From assembly GCA_942491115.1 (NCBI GenBank), contig CALNZV010000007.1:744001-808000 (forward strand): DNA of 64,000 bases, written 5' to 3'. The notes beneath the pieces were generated by a model. That model did no database searches. It had not been told where the DNA came from and saw nothing but the letters and a program-made list of their open reading frames with translations. Numbering within the stretch: position 1 is the stretch's first letter; each line of letters begins with the position of its first letter. This document shows, in pieces, positions 15,219 to 23,723 of the stretch. Both the position numbers and the translations under genes were made by a program. This DNA is from CALNZV01 sp942491115. Its GTDB lineage: Bacteria; Desulfobacterota; Desulfobacteria; Desulfobacterales; UBA5852.

Positions 15219-17951
15219 ATGGGAAACCAATGGGTCTTCCGGTTCGATCAGATTGAAGCCATTGAAGCCCTTGCACGAGGGAGCTGGGATCACGTAAGGA
15301 CCCTGATGGGGGGGAAAGGCGCCAATCTGGCGGAGATGACCCGCATCGGTCTTCCGGTGCCCCCGGGGTTCACGATTACCACCGAGGCCTGTCACCGCTA
15401 TCTGGCGTCGGGCAACGTCCTTCCCCAAGATCTCTGGGACGACGTCCGGGAAGCACTGGCGGCATTGGAATCTTCAACCGGCAAGAGATTGGGGGATCCG
15501 ATCGCCCCCCTGTTGGTCTCTTGCCGGAGCGGGGCCAAATTCTCCATGCCCGGAATGATGGACACCGTCCTTAATATAGGCCTGAACGATACCACGGCTC
15601 AGGCGATGATCGATTTGACCGGAGATCCCCGGTTCGTCTTCGATGCGTATCGACGACTGATTCAAATGTTCGGATCCGTGGTCATGGGAGTTTCCGACGA
15701 GGTCTTCGAATCTGTTATCGAGGAGGTTCGCACATCGGTCGGAGTGGCCACCGACATGGAGATGGGTGCCGACCACTGGCAGACGATCACCGATCGCTTC
15801 AAAAGCATCTTCGTCCGATACACCAAGATGGCGTTCCCCCAGGATCCCGAACAACAGTTGATGCTGGCCACCGAAGCCGTGTTTAAAAGCTGGAACGGCA
15901 AACGTGCCGTCGACTATCGGAATGCCGCCGGCATTCCCCACGATCTGGGCACCGCCGTCAATATCGTCACCATGGTGTTCGGCAATATGGGCGACGACTG
16001 CGCCACGGGTGTGGCCATGACCAGAAACGGCTCTACCGGGGAGAAAATCATCGAAGGCGACTACCTCACCAACGCCCAAGGCGAAGACGTGGTGGCCGGT
16101 ATCCGTATGACCCGGGATATTTCCCAGCTCGAAGAAGAAATGCCCGACGCCTACAAGGAACTGGTCGATATCGCCGCCAAGCTCGAGCATCACTACAAAG
16201 AAATGCAGGATGTGGAATTCACCATCGAGAAGCGCAAGCTGTGGATGCTGCAAACCCGGGACGGCAAACGGACGGCCCAGGCAGCGGTGCGAATCGCAGC
16301 GGACATGGTCGAGGAAGGGCTGATCACAGAAAAAGAGGCCGTCCTCAGAATTACCCCGGAGCAGGTCGATTTCTTTTTACACCCCCAATTCAGCCTGGAA
16401 TCCATCCAGGTGGCACGGGAAATGGGGCAGCACATGGCCGACGGCCTTAACGTCTCCCCGGGCGCCGCGGTCGGCATGGTGGCCTTCGATGCCGACCTGG
16501 CAGAAGCCTGGGGGAAAAAGGAGAATCGACCGGTCATCATGGTGCGCCCGGAGACCAAGCCCGACGATGTTCACGGCATGCTCGCCGCCCGGGGCATCCT
16601 GACCAGCAGGGGCGGACGAACCAGTCATGCGGCGCTGGTGGCACGTCAGTTCGGCAAGCCCGCCGTTGTGGGCGTCTCCGAATTGAAAATCGACATGGGT
16701 AAGCGTCAGATGTGGATCAACGGCGACGTCATTCATGAGGGGGACTGGATTTCCCTTGATGGCACTGCGGGCGCCGTCTACAAAGGGTCGCTCACCACGA
16801 CCCCTCCCGACATCAATGACCCCTGGTTGATCAAGCTGCTGTCATGGGCCGACCGGTTCAGAACCTTAGGCGTTTGGACCAACGCCGACTACCCCGAGGA
16901 TGCCAGACGGGCCAGGGAATACGGTGCCGAAGGTATCGGTCTCTGCCGGTCCGAACACATGTTCTTCGAATCCGATCGCCTGCCCCACGTCCAGAAGATG
17001 ATCATGACCGATCTGCCCGTTGAGCGCCGGGAAGCGCTGGAGGCAGTCCTGCCGTTTCAGAGAGAAGACTTTGCGGGCCTTTTCCGGGTCATGGACGGCC
17101 TTCCCGTCATCATTCGGCTCCTCGACCCGCCTCTTCACGAATTTCTCCCCAACCACTTCGATCTGCTCAAGCAACTGTCCGACTTGAAAATTCGCATTCA
17201 GCACGCAGACACCCTCGACGCAGTGGACGACCACCTTGAGAACTACCGCAAACTGCGGCGAGTGCTGAAGCGGGTCGAGCAACTCAGGGAGGAAAACCCC
17301 ATGCTGGGGATGAGGGGGGTTCGGCTGGGAATGCTGGTGCCCGAAATCGTCACCATGCAGGTACGCGCCATTTTCGAGGCCGCCTGTCAGGTGACCCGGG
17401 AAGGCGTCAACGTTCAACCGGAAGTCATGATTCCCCTGACTGCCCATGTCAATGAACTCAAGACCCAGCGCAGCCTGCTCGAATCCGAAGCTCGGCGGGT
17501 GATGGTGGAACAGCACATCGACATCGACTACAAATTCGGCACCATGATCGAAGTGCCGAGGGCCGCCCTCACAGCCGATCAGATCGCCGGTCATGCCGAG
17601 TTTTTCTCTTTCGGAACCAACGACTTGACCCAAACCACCTTCGGCATTTCACGGGATGACGCAGAAACGGGATTTCTGGTCAATTACATGGAAAACGGAA
17701 CCCTCCCCAACAATCCCTTTGCAACCATCGATGCCGACGGCGTGGGCGAATTGATGACCATCGCAGTGGAAAAAGGACGACGGATCAATCCGGATCTGGA
17801 GTGCGGCATCTGCGGCGAACACGGCGGAGAACCCCAATCCATTGCCTTCTGCCACCGATTAGGACTCGACTATGTCTCCTGCTCGCCGTTCAGGGTCCCC
17901 GTGGCTCGACTGGCCGCAGCCCATGCCGCCCTGCAAGAGGATCGACCTTGA
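15219..17951 (+). CDS. ppdK: Pyruvate, phosphate dikinase
   Basis: 910 residues from ATG at 15219 (AAGGA about nine bases upstream). It interconverts pyruvate + ATP + Pi with phosphoenolpyruvate + AMP + PPi in the cytoplasm. All three domains are visible: the ATP-grasp nucleotide domain opening with GGKGANLAEMTRIGLPVPPGFTITT, the phosphohistidine domain with GGRTSHAALVARQFGKPAVVG (catalytic His after Thr-Ser), and the PEP/pyruvate TIM barrel with FFSFGTNDLTQTTFG and ECGICGEHGG (catalytic Cys). Length is standard for bacterial PPDK. The conserved Thr next to the His is the site that regulatory PDRP proteins modify in other organisms. In anaerobes PPDK often supports gluconeogenesis from pyruvate. 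Confidence 0.96.
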   Translation: MGNQWVFRFDQIEAIEALARGSWDHVRTLMGGKGANLAEMTRIGLPVPPGFTITTEACHRYLASGNVLPQDLWDDVREALAALESSTGKRLGDPIAPLLVSCRSGAKFSMPGMMDTVLNIGLNDTTAQAMIDLTGDPRFVFDAYRRLIQMFGSVVMGVSDEVFESVIEEVRTSVGVATDMEMGADHWQTITDRFKSIFVRYTKMAFPQDPEQQLMLATEAVFKSWNGKRAVDYRNAAGIPHDLGTAVNIVTMVFGNMGDDCATGVAMTRNGSTGEKIIEGDYLTNAQGEDVVAGIRMTRDISQLEEEMPDAYKELVDIAAKLEHHYKEMQDVEFTIEKRKLWMLQTRDGKRTAQAAVRIAADMVEEGLITEKEAVLRITPEQVDFFLHPQFSLESIQVAREMGQHMADGLNVSPGAAVGMVAFDADLAEAWGKKENRPVIMVRPETKPDDVHGMLAARGILTSRGGRTSHAALVARQFGKPAVVGVSELKIDMGKRQMWINGDVIHEGDWISLDGTAGAVYKGSLTTTPPDINDPWLIKLLSWADRFRTLGVWTNADYPEDARRAREYGAEGIGLCRSEHMFFESDRLPHVQKMIMTDLPVERREALEAVLPFQREDFAGLFRVMDGLPVIIRLLDPPLHEFLPNHFDLLKQLSDLKIRIQHADTLDAVDDHLENYRKLRRVLKRVEQLREENPMLGMRGVRLGMLVPEIVTMQVRAIFEAACQVTREGVNVQPEVMIPLTAHVNELKTQRSLLESEARRVMVEQHIDIDYKFGTMIEVPRAALTADQIAGHAEFFSFGTNDLTQTTFGISRDDAETGFLVNYMENGTLPNNPFATIDADGVGELMTIAVEKGRRINPDLECGICGEHGGEPQSIAFCHRLGLDYVSCSPFRVPVARLAAAHAALQEDRP

Positions 17952-18069
17952 AGGGCTTTGAACCCCGAATATGACCCGAACCCGTGGGGTTTCGATATCA
18001 CCCGGCCATGGGACAATGCGCGCCGGGGGATCTGCCATGATCTGCTGTCGACGGAAAGGAATTGAACGA

Positions 18070-18603
18070 ATGACATCTAAAGCGGCTCTGTGTTTCACCC
18101 TCTGCGCCTTCGCCTTGATCTTCCCCTCTGTCGTCTCAGCCGAAGTGGACGTCGATCTTGGGGTCCAATACGGATTCGATGCCGATTCTGATGAGGAATT
18201 CTTCCACTACTATGGACTCGCGGGAGCCGTCGAATCAACGGAATTCTGGAAATGGGGCAGCGGATGGTCCGTGGATCAGGGGGTAACCCTGACTGCCGGG
18301 GGACTGCACGCCGGCAGCGATGACGGCTTCTTTGCCACCATCGGCCCCCGCATCGATCTCAACCTCCCCGGGGGCTGGCTGACGGTGACGGCAAGCGTCA
18401 GGGCCGGCGCCATGACCGACCACATTTACGGTGACGAGGATCTGGGAGGATGGTTTACCTTTGCCGAAGACGTCGGATTTCGGTGGAACCTCAGCTCCCA
18501 TGTGTCGGCGGGATACCTCTTTCAGCATATTTCCAATGCCAATGTCTACAGCGACAATCCCGGAGTGGAGCTTCACATCATCGAGGTTCGTTATCGGTTT
18601 TAG
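18070..18603 (+). CDS. PagL-like lipid A 3-O-deacylase, outer-membrane beta-barrel
   Basis: 177 residues from ATG at 18070, preceded by AAAGGAA. A signal peptide (1-24, ending VVSA) precedes a beta-barrel-like body of alternating strands ending in the C-terminal aromatic VRYRF. The segment FQHISNANVYSDNPGVE carries His, Ser (+2) and Glu (+14), the same spacing as the catalytic His126-Ser128-Glu140 of Pseudomonas PagL. PagL removes the 3-linked acyl chain of lipid A in the outer membrane. It begins 118 nt after ppdK. The overall sequence is divergent, so the assignment rests on the triad, size and topology. Confidence 0.75.
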   Translation: MTSKAALCFTLCAFALIFPSVVSAEVDVDLGVQYGFDADSDEEFFHYYGLAGAVESTEFWKWGSGWSVDQGVTLTAGGLHAGSDDGFFATIGPRIDLNLPGGWLTVTASVRAGAMTDHIYGDEDLGGWFTFAEDVGFRWNLSSHVSAGYLFQHISNANVYSDNPGVELHIIEVRYRF

Positions 18604-18952
18604 ACGGCGGCGTGTTCCGGGAAGCGGCCCGAGGATGACGATCGCCGATGCCGTCCGGCGGAACGGATTTATCCCGGTCTTGATTTTTCCCCTGGGACCC
18701 AGGGGCGCAGGTTGCCGATATCGCCTCCCATCGGCGAATCAACCTGGGGAAGCGGCGGTTCAGATAGGCGCTCATCGCCGCTTCTTTCCTCAGGGCCGAT
18801 AGGATGAGAACGGCCCCGGCGATGATGAACAAAAAGCCCAGGGGAATGGGCAACAAAAACACCGGGACACCGATCAACACAAACGCCATCCCAAGCAGAA
18901 GCTTGACAGGTCCCGGAAAATTGCGGATTCGACAGAACGGTTGAAACGCCAT
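18578..18952 (-). CDS. Small membrane protein, function unknown
   Basis: 124 residues, starting at an ATG with GGGAGG upstream. It begins with NFPGPVKLLLGMAFVLIGVPVFLLPIPLGFLFIIAGAVLILSA, two closely spaced membrane helices, followed by a basic cytoplasmic tail. The arrangement recalls small PGPGW-type membrane proteins but the match is loose. The last 26 bp overlap the 3' end of the PagL-like gene on the other strand. Residues after about 85 are low complexity, hydrophilic, and may not be functional. Confidence 0.55.
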   Translation of the reverse strand: MAFQPFCRIRNFPGPVKLLLGMAFVLIGVPVFLLPIPLGFLFIIAGAVLILSALRKEAAMSAYLNRRFPRLIRRWEAISATCAPGSQGKNQDRDKSVPPDGIGDRHPRAASRNTPPSKTDNEPR

Positions 18953-19102
18953 CTCTCAAAGCCTCCCGATTCACCCCCCTGAGAAACGGACCCAATGGAA
19001 CGGATCGACCTGCTTCGGCAAGGGGGCTGCCGAATGAAACCGATCCCATTACAGGAGTCACGCCTGGCCTTCAGCGCAATAGCGGCCACGGGTATAGATG
19101 CG

Positions 19103-19825
19103 TCACGCCGACAGAATCCGTTCCCGGGCGACAGCCATGAGATCCGACAGCGTACCGGCGCTGAATCGGGACGTGTCGATGGGTTCGTGAATGCGAAGTC
19201 CGGCCCTTCCCGGAAAGAGCCTTGAGGTGCATGGCGGCAGAATCTCTCTTGTACCTGAAATCGTCACGGGAAGGATGGGCAGGCCGATATCCAGTGCCAG
19301 CATGAAGGCCCCTTTTTTGAATGGCTGCAGGTTCCCATCCCGACTGCGGGTTCCTTCGGGAAAGAACAGCACTGAGGTCCCATCGACGATACGACTCTTT
19401 GCCCGATCGATGGACGCCAGGGCGGCCTCACGATGATTCCTGTCGATAAAAATATGCCCTAGTTGTTCGCAGGCAATACCGATGAACGGCGTCTTCCTCA
19501 ACTCCTGCTTCATGACCCATCTAAAATCGATCCCAAGCCATCCGTAGAGCACGAAAATATCATAGTGGCTCAAATGATTGGAGACGACAACATAGGACTG
19601 ACCCGGGGAGACGTTTCTCCGCCCGGTCACCCGCACCCACATGGGGGTAAGGGCGCTGTTCAATCTCGCCCAGGACCGACCGCATAGAAACGAAACCGTG
19701 GAGGGCGAGAGCACCGTCACCAGCAGCGCCGCCAGGGTACCGAAGAAAATGGTGGAAAGACCCAGCAGGGGGGCAAAAACGCAAATGACATATACCCGAT
19801 ATAAGGCCCTAAGCCACCGATTCAA
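19103..19825 (-). CDS. plsC: 1-acyl-sn-glycerol-3-phosphate acyltransferase family protein
   Basis: 240 residues with an N-terminal membrane helix (about 8-38) and the PlsC acyltransferase motifs: NHLSHYD (HX4D catalytic motif, about 84-90), FIDRN, FFPEGTRSRDG, and LPILPVTISG. These enzymes add the second acyl chain to lysophosphatidate at the inner membrane in phospholipid synthesis. Length is normal. It lies 55 nt after the UDP-sugar dehydrogenase gene on the same strand. Other lysophospholipid acyltransferases share the motifs, so the exact acceptor is inferred. Confidence 0.88.
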   Translation of the reverse strand: MNRWLRALYRVYVICVFAPLLGLSTIFFGTLAALLVTVLSPSTVSFLCGRSWARLNSALTPMWVRVTGRRNVSPGQSYVVVSNHLSHYDIFVLYGWLGIDFRWVMKQELRKTPFIGIACEQLGHIFIDRNHREAALASIDRAKSRIVDGTSVLFFPEGTRSRDGNLQPFKKGAFMLALDIGLPILPVTISGTREILPPCTSRLFPGRAGLRIHEPIDTSRFSAGTLSDLMAVARERILSA

Positions 19826-19880
19826 TGCCCATCCTCTGGTTCGGCAGGGCCGACGGGAACCGTGAGTGACCGTGGAAAGG

Positions 19881-21191
19881 CTACAGCCGCCAATAGACGA
19901 TCCCTTTTTCCTTGGCTTGGATGGGGTCGAAGACCCCTTTCAGATCAAAAATCAGAGGACTCCCATTTCGGCACAGACCGGCGATGGCGTCGAGGCCTTT
20001 GCGTCGATAAGCGCTGTGGGTCACGGCCACCACGACACCATCAAGGGGCCCGAGCGACTCAAAGGGACGGATGTCGACATCGTAATAGCGGCGGGCTTCA
20101 TCGGGATCCGCCAGGGGATCGCTGACCCTGACCTCGATACCGTAATCCGACAGTTCGGAGATGATGTCCACCACACGGGTATTCCGAAGGTCGGGAACAT
20201 CTTCCTTGAAGGTCAATCCAAGAATCCCGATTCGAGCCCCCCTCACCCGTCGACCGTCACGGATGAGGAACTTGACGATCCTCTCCGCAACATATTTCCC
20301 CATGCCGTCGTTGATGCGGCGGCCCGCAAGTATCATTTCGGGATGGTAGCCGATGGCTTCAGCCTTGAAGGTCAGGTAGTAAGGGTCGACCCCGATGCAA
20401 TGCCCCCCCACCAACCCCGGTCTGAACTGGAGAAAATTCCATTTGGTGCCCGCTGCCTCCAGGACGTCAAGGGTGTCGATGTCCATTCGGTCAAAAATCA
20501 TGGACAGCTCGTTCATGAGCGCAATATTGAGGTCGCGCTGGGTGTTTTCGATCACCTTGGCCGCTTCGGCCACTTTGATGGACGGAGCCAGATGGATGCC
20601 TGCCTTGACCACTTTCCCATACAAGGCTGCCAGAAGCCGCAACGTCTCCTCATCGGAGCCGGATACCACCTTGACGATGCTCTCGAGGGTATGCACCTTG
20701 TCTCCCGGGTTGATCCGCTCAGGGGAATATCCGACCGAAAAATCCGTTCCGAATACCAGTCCGGACTCCCGGGCGAGAATGGGCACGCAGACGTCCTCGG
20801 TGGCTCCCGGGTAGACCGTGGATTCGAAGACCACGCAGGTTCCTGCGGTCATATGCCGACCCACCGTTCGTGAAGCCCCTTCGAGGGGAATAAAATCCGG
20901 GTTGCGATGGGTATCGATGGGGGTCGGTACCGCAACGATGATCATCCGGCATTCGGATAGCAGGCGGGGATCATTTGTGAACGTGATCGACACCTTCCGA
21001 AGATCGTCTTCTGAAACCTCCAGGGTCCGGTCAATTCCGGAGTTCAACTCCTGAATTCGGTCTGAATTCAGATCAAATCCGACCACCTCGAAGTGACCGG
21101 CCAAATGGACCGCCAATGGAAGACCGACATAGCCCAGTCCAACTACTGCCACTTTTTCTTTTTTGCCAATCAACGCCTCGAAGGAAACCAT
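19881..21191 (-). CDS. tviB: UDP-N-acetylhexosamine dehydrogenase (TviB/WbpA-like)
   Basis: 436 residues from ATG at 21191; the upstream in-frame extension lacks family similarity. NAD-binding GLGYVGLPLAVHLA at the start, then VAVPTPID, EST(V)YPGATED, and the catalytic Cys region VGGHCIGVDPYYLTFKAEAIGYHPEMILAGRRIND. The GVDPYYL form is typical of enzymes that oxidise UDP-N-acetylglucosamine or -galactosamine to the uronic acid for capsule or O-antigen, rather than UDP-glucose dehydrogenase. No other polysaccharide gene adjoins it. TviB versus WbpA/WbpO cannot be settled from sequence. Confidence 0.88.
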   Translation of the reverse strand: MVSFEALIGKKEKVAVVGLGYVGLPLAVHLAGHFEVVGFDLNSDRIQELNSGIDRTLEVSEDDLRKVSITFTNDPRLLSECRMIIVAVPTPIDTHRNPDFIPLEGASRTVGRHMTAGTCVVFESTVYPGATEDVCVPILARESGLVFGTDFSVGYSPERINPGDKVHTLESIVKVVSGSDEETLRLLAALYGKVVKAGIHLAPSIKVAEAAKVIENTQRDLNIALMNELSMIFDRMDIDTLDVLEAAGTKWNFLQFRPGLVGGHCIGVDPYYLTFKAEAIGYHPEMILAGRRINDGMGKYVAERIVKFLIRDGRRVRGARIGILGLTFKEDVPDLRNTRVVDIISELSDYGIEVRVSDPLADPDEARRYYDVDIRPFESLGPLDGVVVAVTHSAYRRKGLDAIAGLCRNGSPLIFDLKGVFDPIQAKEKGIVYWRL

Positions 21192-21363
21192 GGATTCACC
21201 TGCCGGATAAAGGGACAAGCAATTACGATTATGGACGATCGTCTTTTCGCTTTTTCGCTGGGAAAGATCAAGGAAAAATGCCTTGTCATCGATGCCGATG
21301 GGAGGCGACGAGCGCCTTGAACCCCTTTGATCAGGGGCTCCCGTCGACACACCGAAACAGCCG

Positions 21364-22113
21364 CTACCCCTCTTTAGAGATACCGCCGGAGCCGCCCCGA
21401 CCCGCCCCTTTCAGGGTCCGGGCCAACAGAGCCTCTACCTCCGAGGATGTCAGATGCCGCCATTGTCCGGGCTTCAGGCGTCCCAACCGGATATTGGCGA
21501 TGCGGATGCGCCTCAAGGCCACCACACGTCGGCCGACCTTGCGGACCATCCGGCGGATCTGCCGGTTCTTCCCTTCCTTCAGGATGATTTTGAAACGAAT
21601 GTCCGATGTCCGTTGAATGGCTGCAGGCCGGGTCCGGGTGCCCATCATGGGCAGTCCCTGGGCCATTTTTCGGAGTGCACCGCTGGTGATGGGCCCGTCG
21701 ACCGTTACGTCGTATTCTTTTTCATGGTCGAAGGAGGGATGGAGAAGATGGTGATGAAGGCGTCCGTCGTTGGTCAGGATCACCAGACCGGTGGAGTCCT
21801 TGTCCAGGCGCCCCACTGGGTAGATCCGTTCGGGGAGATCGATCAGGTCCACCACGACGGGATCACCAGCCTGGCTGCAGGAAGTGACGACGCCGACGGG
21901 CTTGTTCAGTGCCAGGTAGACGGTTTCGCTGCGGGATGTCACCGGCCTGCCGTCGACGGCCAGTCGATCCGTCCGGGGATCGATCCGGGCCCCCAATTCG
22001 GTCACGGGGCGACCGTTGACGGTCACCCGTCCCTCGACCATCAGTCGTTCACCCTGACGCCGGGAGCAGACACCGCTTTCGGACAGATATTTCTGAATTC
22101 GAATTCCTTTCAT
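21364..22113 (-). CDS. RsuA/RluB-family pseudouridine synthase
   Basis: 249 residues: S4 RNA-binding domain at the start (IQKYLSESGVCSRRQGERLMVEGRVTVNG, about 4-60), then the pseudouridine synthase fold with the catalytic Asp in VGRLDKDSTGLVILTNDG (about 105) and EGKNRQIRRMVRKVG. The enzyme isomerises a uridine in rRNA; the RluB type acts on 23S rRNA, the RsuA type on 16S. The C-terminal 25 residues are Gly/Arg-rich. It is 26 nt downstream of argJ, same strand. Confidence 0.9.
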   Translation of the reverse strand: MKGIRIQKYLSESGVCSRRQGERLMVEGRVTVNGRPVTELGARIDPRTDRLAVDGRPVTSRSETVYLALNKPVGVVTSCSQAGDPVVVDLIDLPERIYPVGRLDKDSTGLVILTNDGRLHHHLLHPSFDHEKEYDVTVDGPITSGALRKMAQGLPMMGTRTRPAAIQRTSDIRFKIILKEGKNRQIRRMVRKVGRRVVALRRIRIANIRLGRLKPGQWRHLTSSEVEALLARTLKGAGRGGSGGISKEG

Positions 22114-22139
22114 CGGGAATCAGGCACCGTTGATGAGAA

Positions 22140-23321
22140 TCAAGAGCGATAGTCCGCATTGATCCTAACATAGTCCAGGGAAAAATCGCCGGTGATGAGG
22201 GTCGACTCGCCCCTGCCCTCGTGGAGATCGAGGGTGATGCCGAAGGCAGGGCGTTTCATCACCATGGTGGCCGCCGCCTCCGCAGCCGGACCGCACCCTT
22301 TCCCAGCGCTCACCATTTGGACATCGTCAAAAAAGAGGTCGACGGCATCGGGATCGAAGGCGACACCGGCGCGGCCCGCCGCAGCCAGTATTCGCCCCCA
22401 ATTGGCATCTTCGCCAAAAAACGCGGTCTTGACCAGAGGGGAATGGGCGACGGCGTCGGCCACCCGGTATGCGCCGTCCGCATCGGGGGCGCCGACGACC
22501 CGCACATCCACAACCTTGGTCACCCCCTCTCCGTCTCTAACAATCCAGCGGGCCAGCTCGATCAGGAGATCGTCCACGGCAGACTGGAATCCGCTTCGGG
22601 CATCGCCGTGGTCGACGCAGACTCCCGATAGCCCATTGGCCATCAGCAGAACGGTATCGTTCGTGCTTGTATCGCCGTCGATGGTGATGCGGTTGAAGCT
22701 CCGCTCAACCCCTCGGTTCAAGGTATTGCTCAAGGTCTCGGGGGTGGCGGCGGCATCCGTGACCACGAAGCAGAGCATGGTGGCCAGGTCCGGGCGAATC
22801 ATTCCTGCGCCTTTGGCCACGGCCGTCAAGGTATAGAACCCCGTTCCGCCATCCACCCGGACGGAGCGCCACTTGGGCTCCGTATCGGTGGTCATGATTG
22901 ACTGAGCCAGCGCCTCGATGCCCTCCGGGCTAAGGCGGTCAACCAGATCCGGCATGACGGCCTCGATGGACGATACTTGCAGGGGATATCCGATCACACC
23001 GGTAGAGGCCACCAACACCCCTGTTTCGGGGATCGCCAGCGCCGTCGCCGCGGCCCGGCCCATGGCCCTGGCGTCGACATCGCCGCGTCGGCCGGTGCAG
23101 CAGTTGGCATTTCCGCTGTTGACGACAATGGCCCGGCATGTTCCCGACGACGCCCGCTCCATGGAAAGGCGGACAGGCGCCGCCTTGACTCGGTTGCGGG
23201 TGAACACCCCGGCCACCGAGGCTGGAACGGTCGACACCAGCAGCCCCACATCCAGTGACTGATTGTTTTTGAGGCCTGCGGCGATGCCGCCGGCAATGAA
23301 TCCCCTGCCCATCGTTGACAT
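22140..23321 (-). CDS. argJ: ArgJ, glutamate N-acetyltransferase / amino-acid N-acetyltransferase
   Basis: 393 residues from ATG at 23321. ArgJ moves the acetyl group from N-acetylornithine to glutamate (and in bifunctional forms uses acetyl-CoA) in arginine synthesis. The precursor cuts itself before a conserved Thr; here the site is KGAGMIRPDLA-T, placing the new N-terminal Thr at residue 181. NSGNANCCTG near residue 70 and GDTSTNDTVLLMANG are also typical. The final residues YVRINADYRS match the family ending. No other arg gene is nearby. Confidence 0.94.
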   Translation of the reverse strand: MSTMGRGFIAGGIAAGLKNNQSLDVGLLVSTVPASVAGVFTRNRVKAAPVRLSMERASSGTCRAIVVNSGNANCCTGRRGDVDARAMGRAAATALAIPETGVLVASTGVIGYPLQVSSIEAVMPDLVDRLSPEGIEALAQSIMTTDTEPKWRSVRVDGGTGFYTLTAVAKGAGMIRPDLATMLCFVVTDAAATPETLSNTLNRGVERSFNRITIDGDTSTNDTVLLMANGLSGVCVDHGDARSGFQSAVDDLLIELARWIVRDGEGVTKVVDVRVVGAPDADGAYRVADAVAHSPLVKTAFFGEDANWGRILAAAGRAGVAFDPDAVDLFFDDVQMVSAGKGCGPAAEAAATMVMKRPAFGITLDLHEGRGESTLITGDFSLDYVRINADYRS

Positions 23322-23455
23322 GGCGTTGACGTCCTTTCCCGGATCGCAGAGGCGGCCAAACGCCCTTCCCAAGGGTCGATCACCTTCCGCTCTGAGCGTG
23401 AGTGACCTTTGACAGAATCCCCTTTCCGTGTCAATTCAGAGCCGCCTCTCCGGCC

Positions 23456-23484
23456 TTGACAAGGGTGGAGAGACGGCCTAAGAA
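23456..23484 (+). promoter_or_regulatory. Candidate promoter for the small selenoprotein gene
   Basis: TTGACA (23456-23461) and TAAGAA (23479-23484) with a 17-bp spacer, placed about 55 nt before the ATG at 23544. The -35 is consensus, the -10 fair. Confidence 0.45.
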
Positions 23485-23543
23485 GAACCGTCGCCGACAG
23501 GGGGACGGTGCCCCCCATGCACTCATCGATGAAGGATATTGTC

Positions 23544-23723
23544 ATGACCGATAGCCCAACATGTCCCCACTGCGCCACCCGCCTCCGGCTTCATCGCACC
23601 TGACGACAGGTTTCCCTTCGCTGCAGGTCATGCGGCAAAGAGTACCGTCTGGAACTGTTTTCGAACGCGATGGACGACGAATTCGAGGAGCGGCTGGGCA
23701 GTGTTCGATGCGACAGAATTTGA
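23544..23723 (+). CDS. Small dual-CXXC selenoprotein (UGA at 23601 read as Sec20)
   Basis: ATG at 23544 (AAGGA upstream) opens a frame with TGA at 23601-23603, continuing to TGA at 23721-23723: 59 residues. Before the UGA is CPHC (residues 7-10), after it CRSC (30-33), a two-CXXC zinc-ribbon-like protein, then YRLELFSNAMDDEFEERLGSVRCDRI. I recall a family of small dual-CXXC proteins in sulfate reducers in which this position is Cys or Sec and the end resembles VxCDRI. A SECIS-like hairpin with a GGTC loop follows 22 nt after the UGA. The stop is directly followed by the GTG start of the next gene, so translation of that gene may depend on UGA decoding. Function unknown; probably redox or metal binding. 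Confidence 0.8.
23616..23640 (+). promoter_or_regulatory. Bacterial SECIS element of the small selenoprotein gene
   Basis: A ten-step stem pairs 23616-23625 with 23631-23640 (nine pairs, one of them T-G, and one C/A mismatch) around the loop GGTCA (23626-23630). The GGTC begins 22 nt after the UGA, slightly further than in fdhF but within the range known for bacteria. The upper stem and loop GCAGGTC is the same as in the DUF166 SECIS at 7472-7477. Confidence 0.75.
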
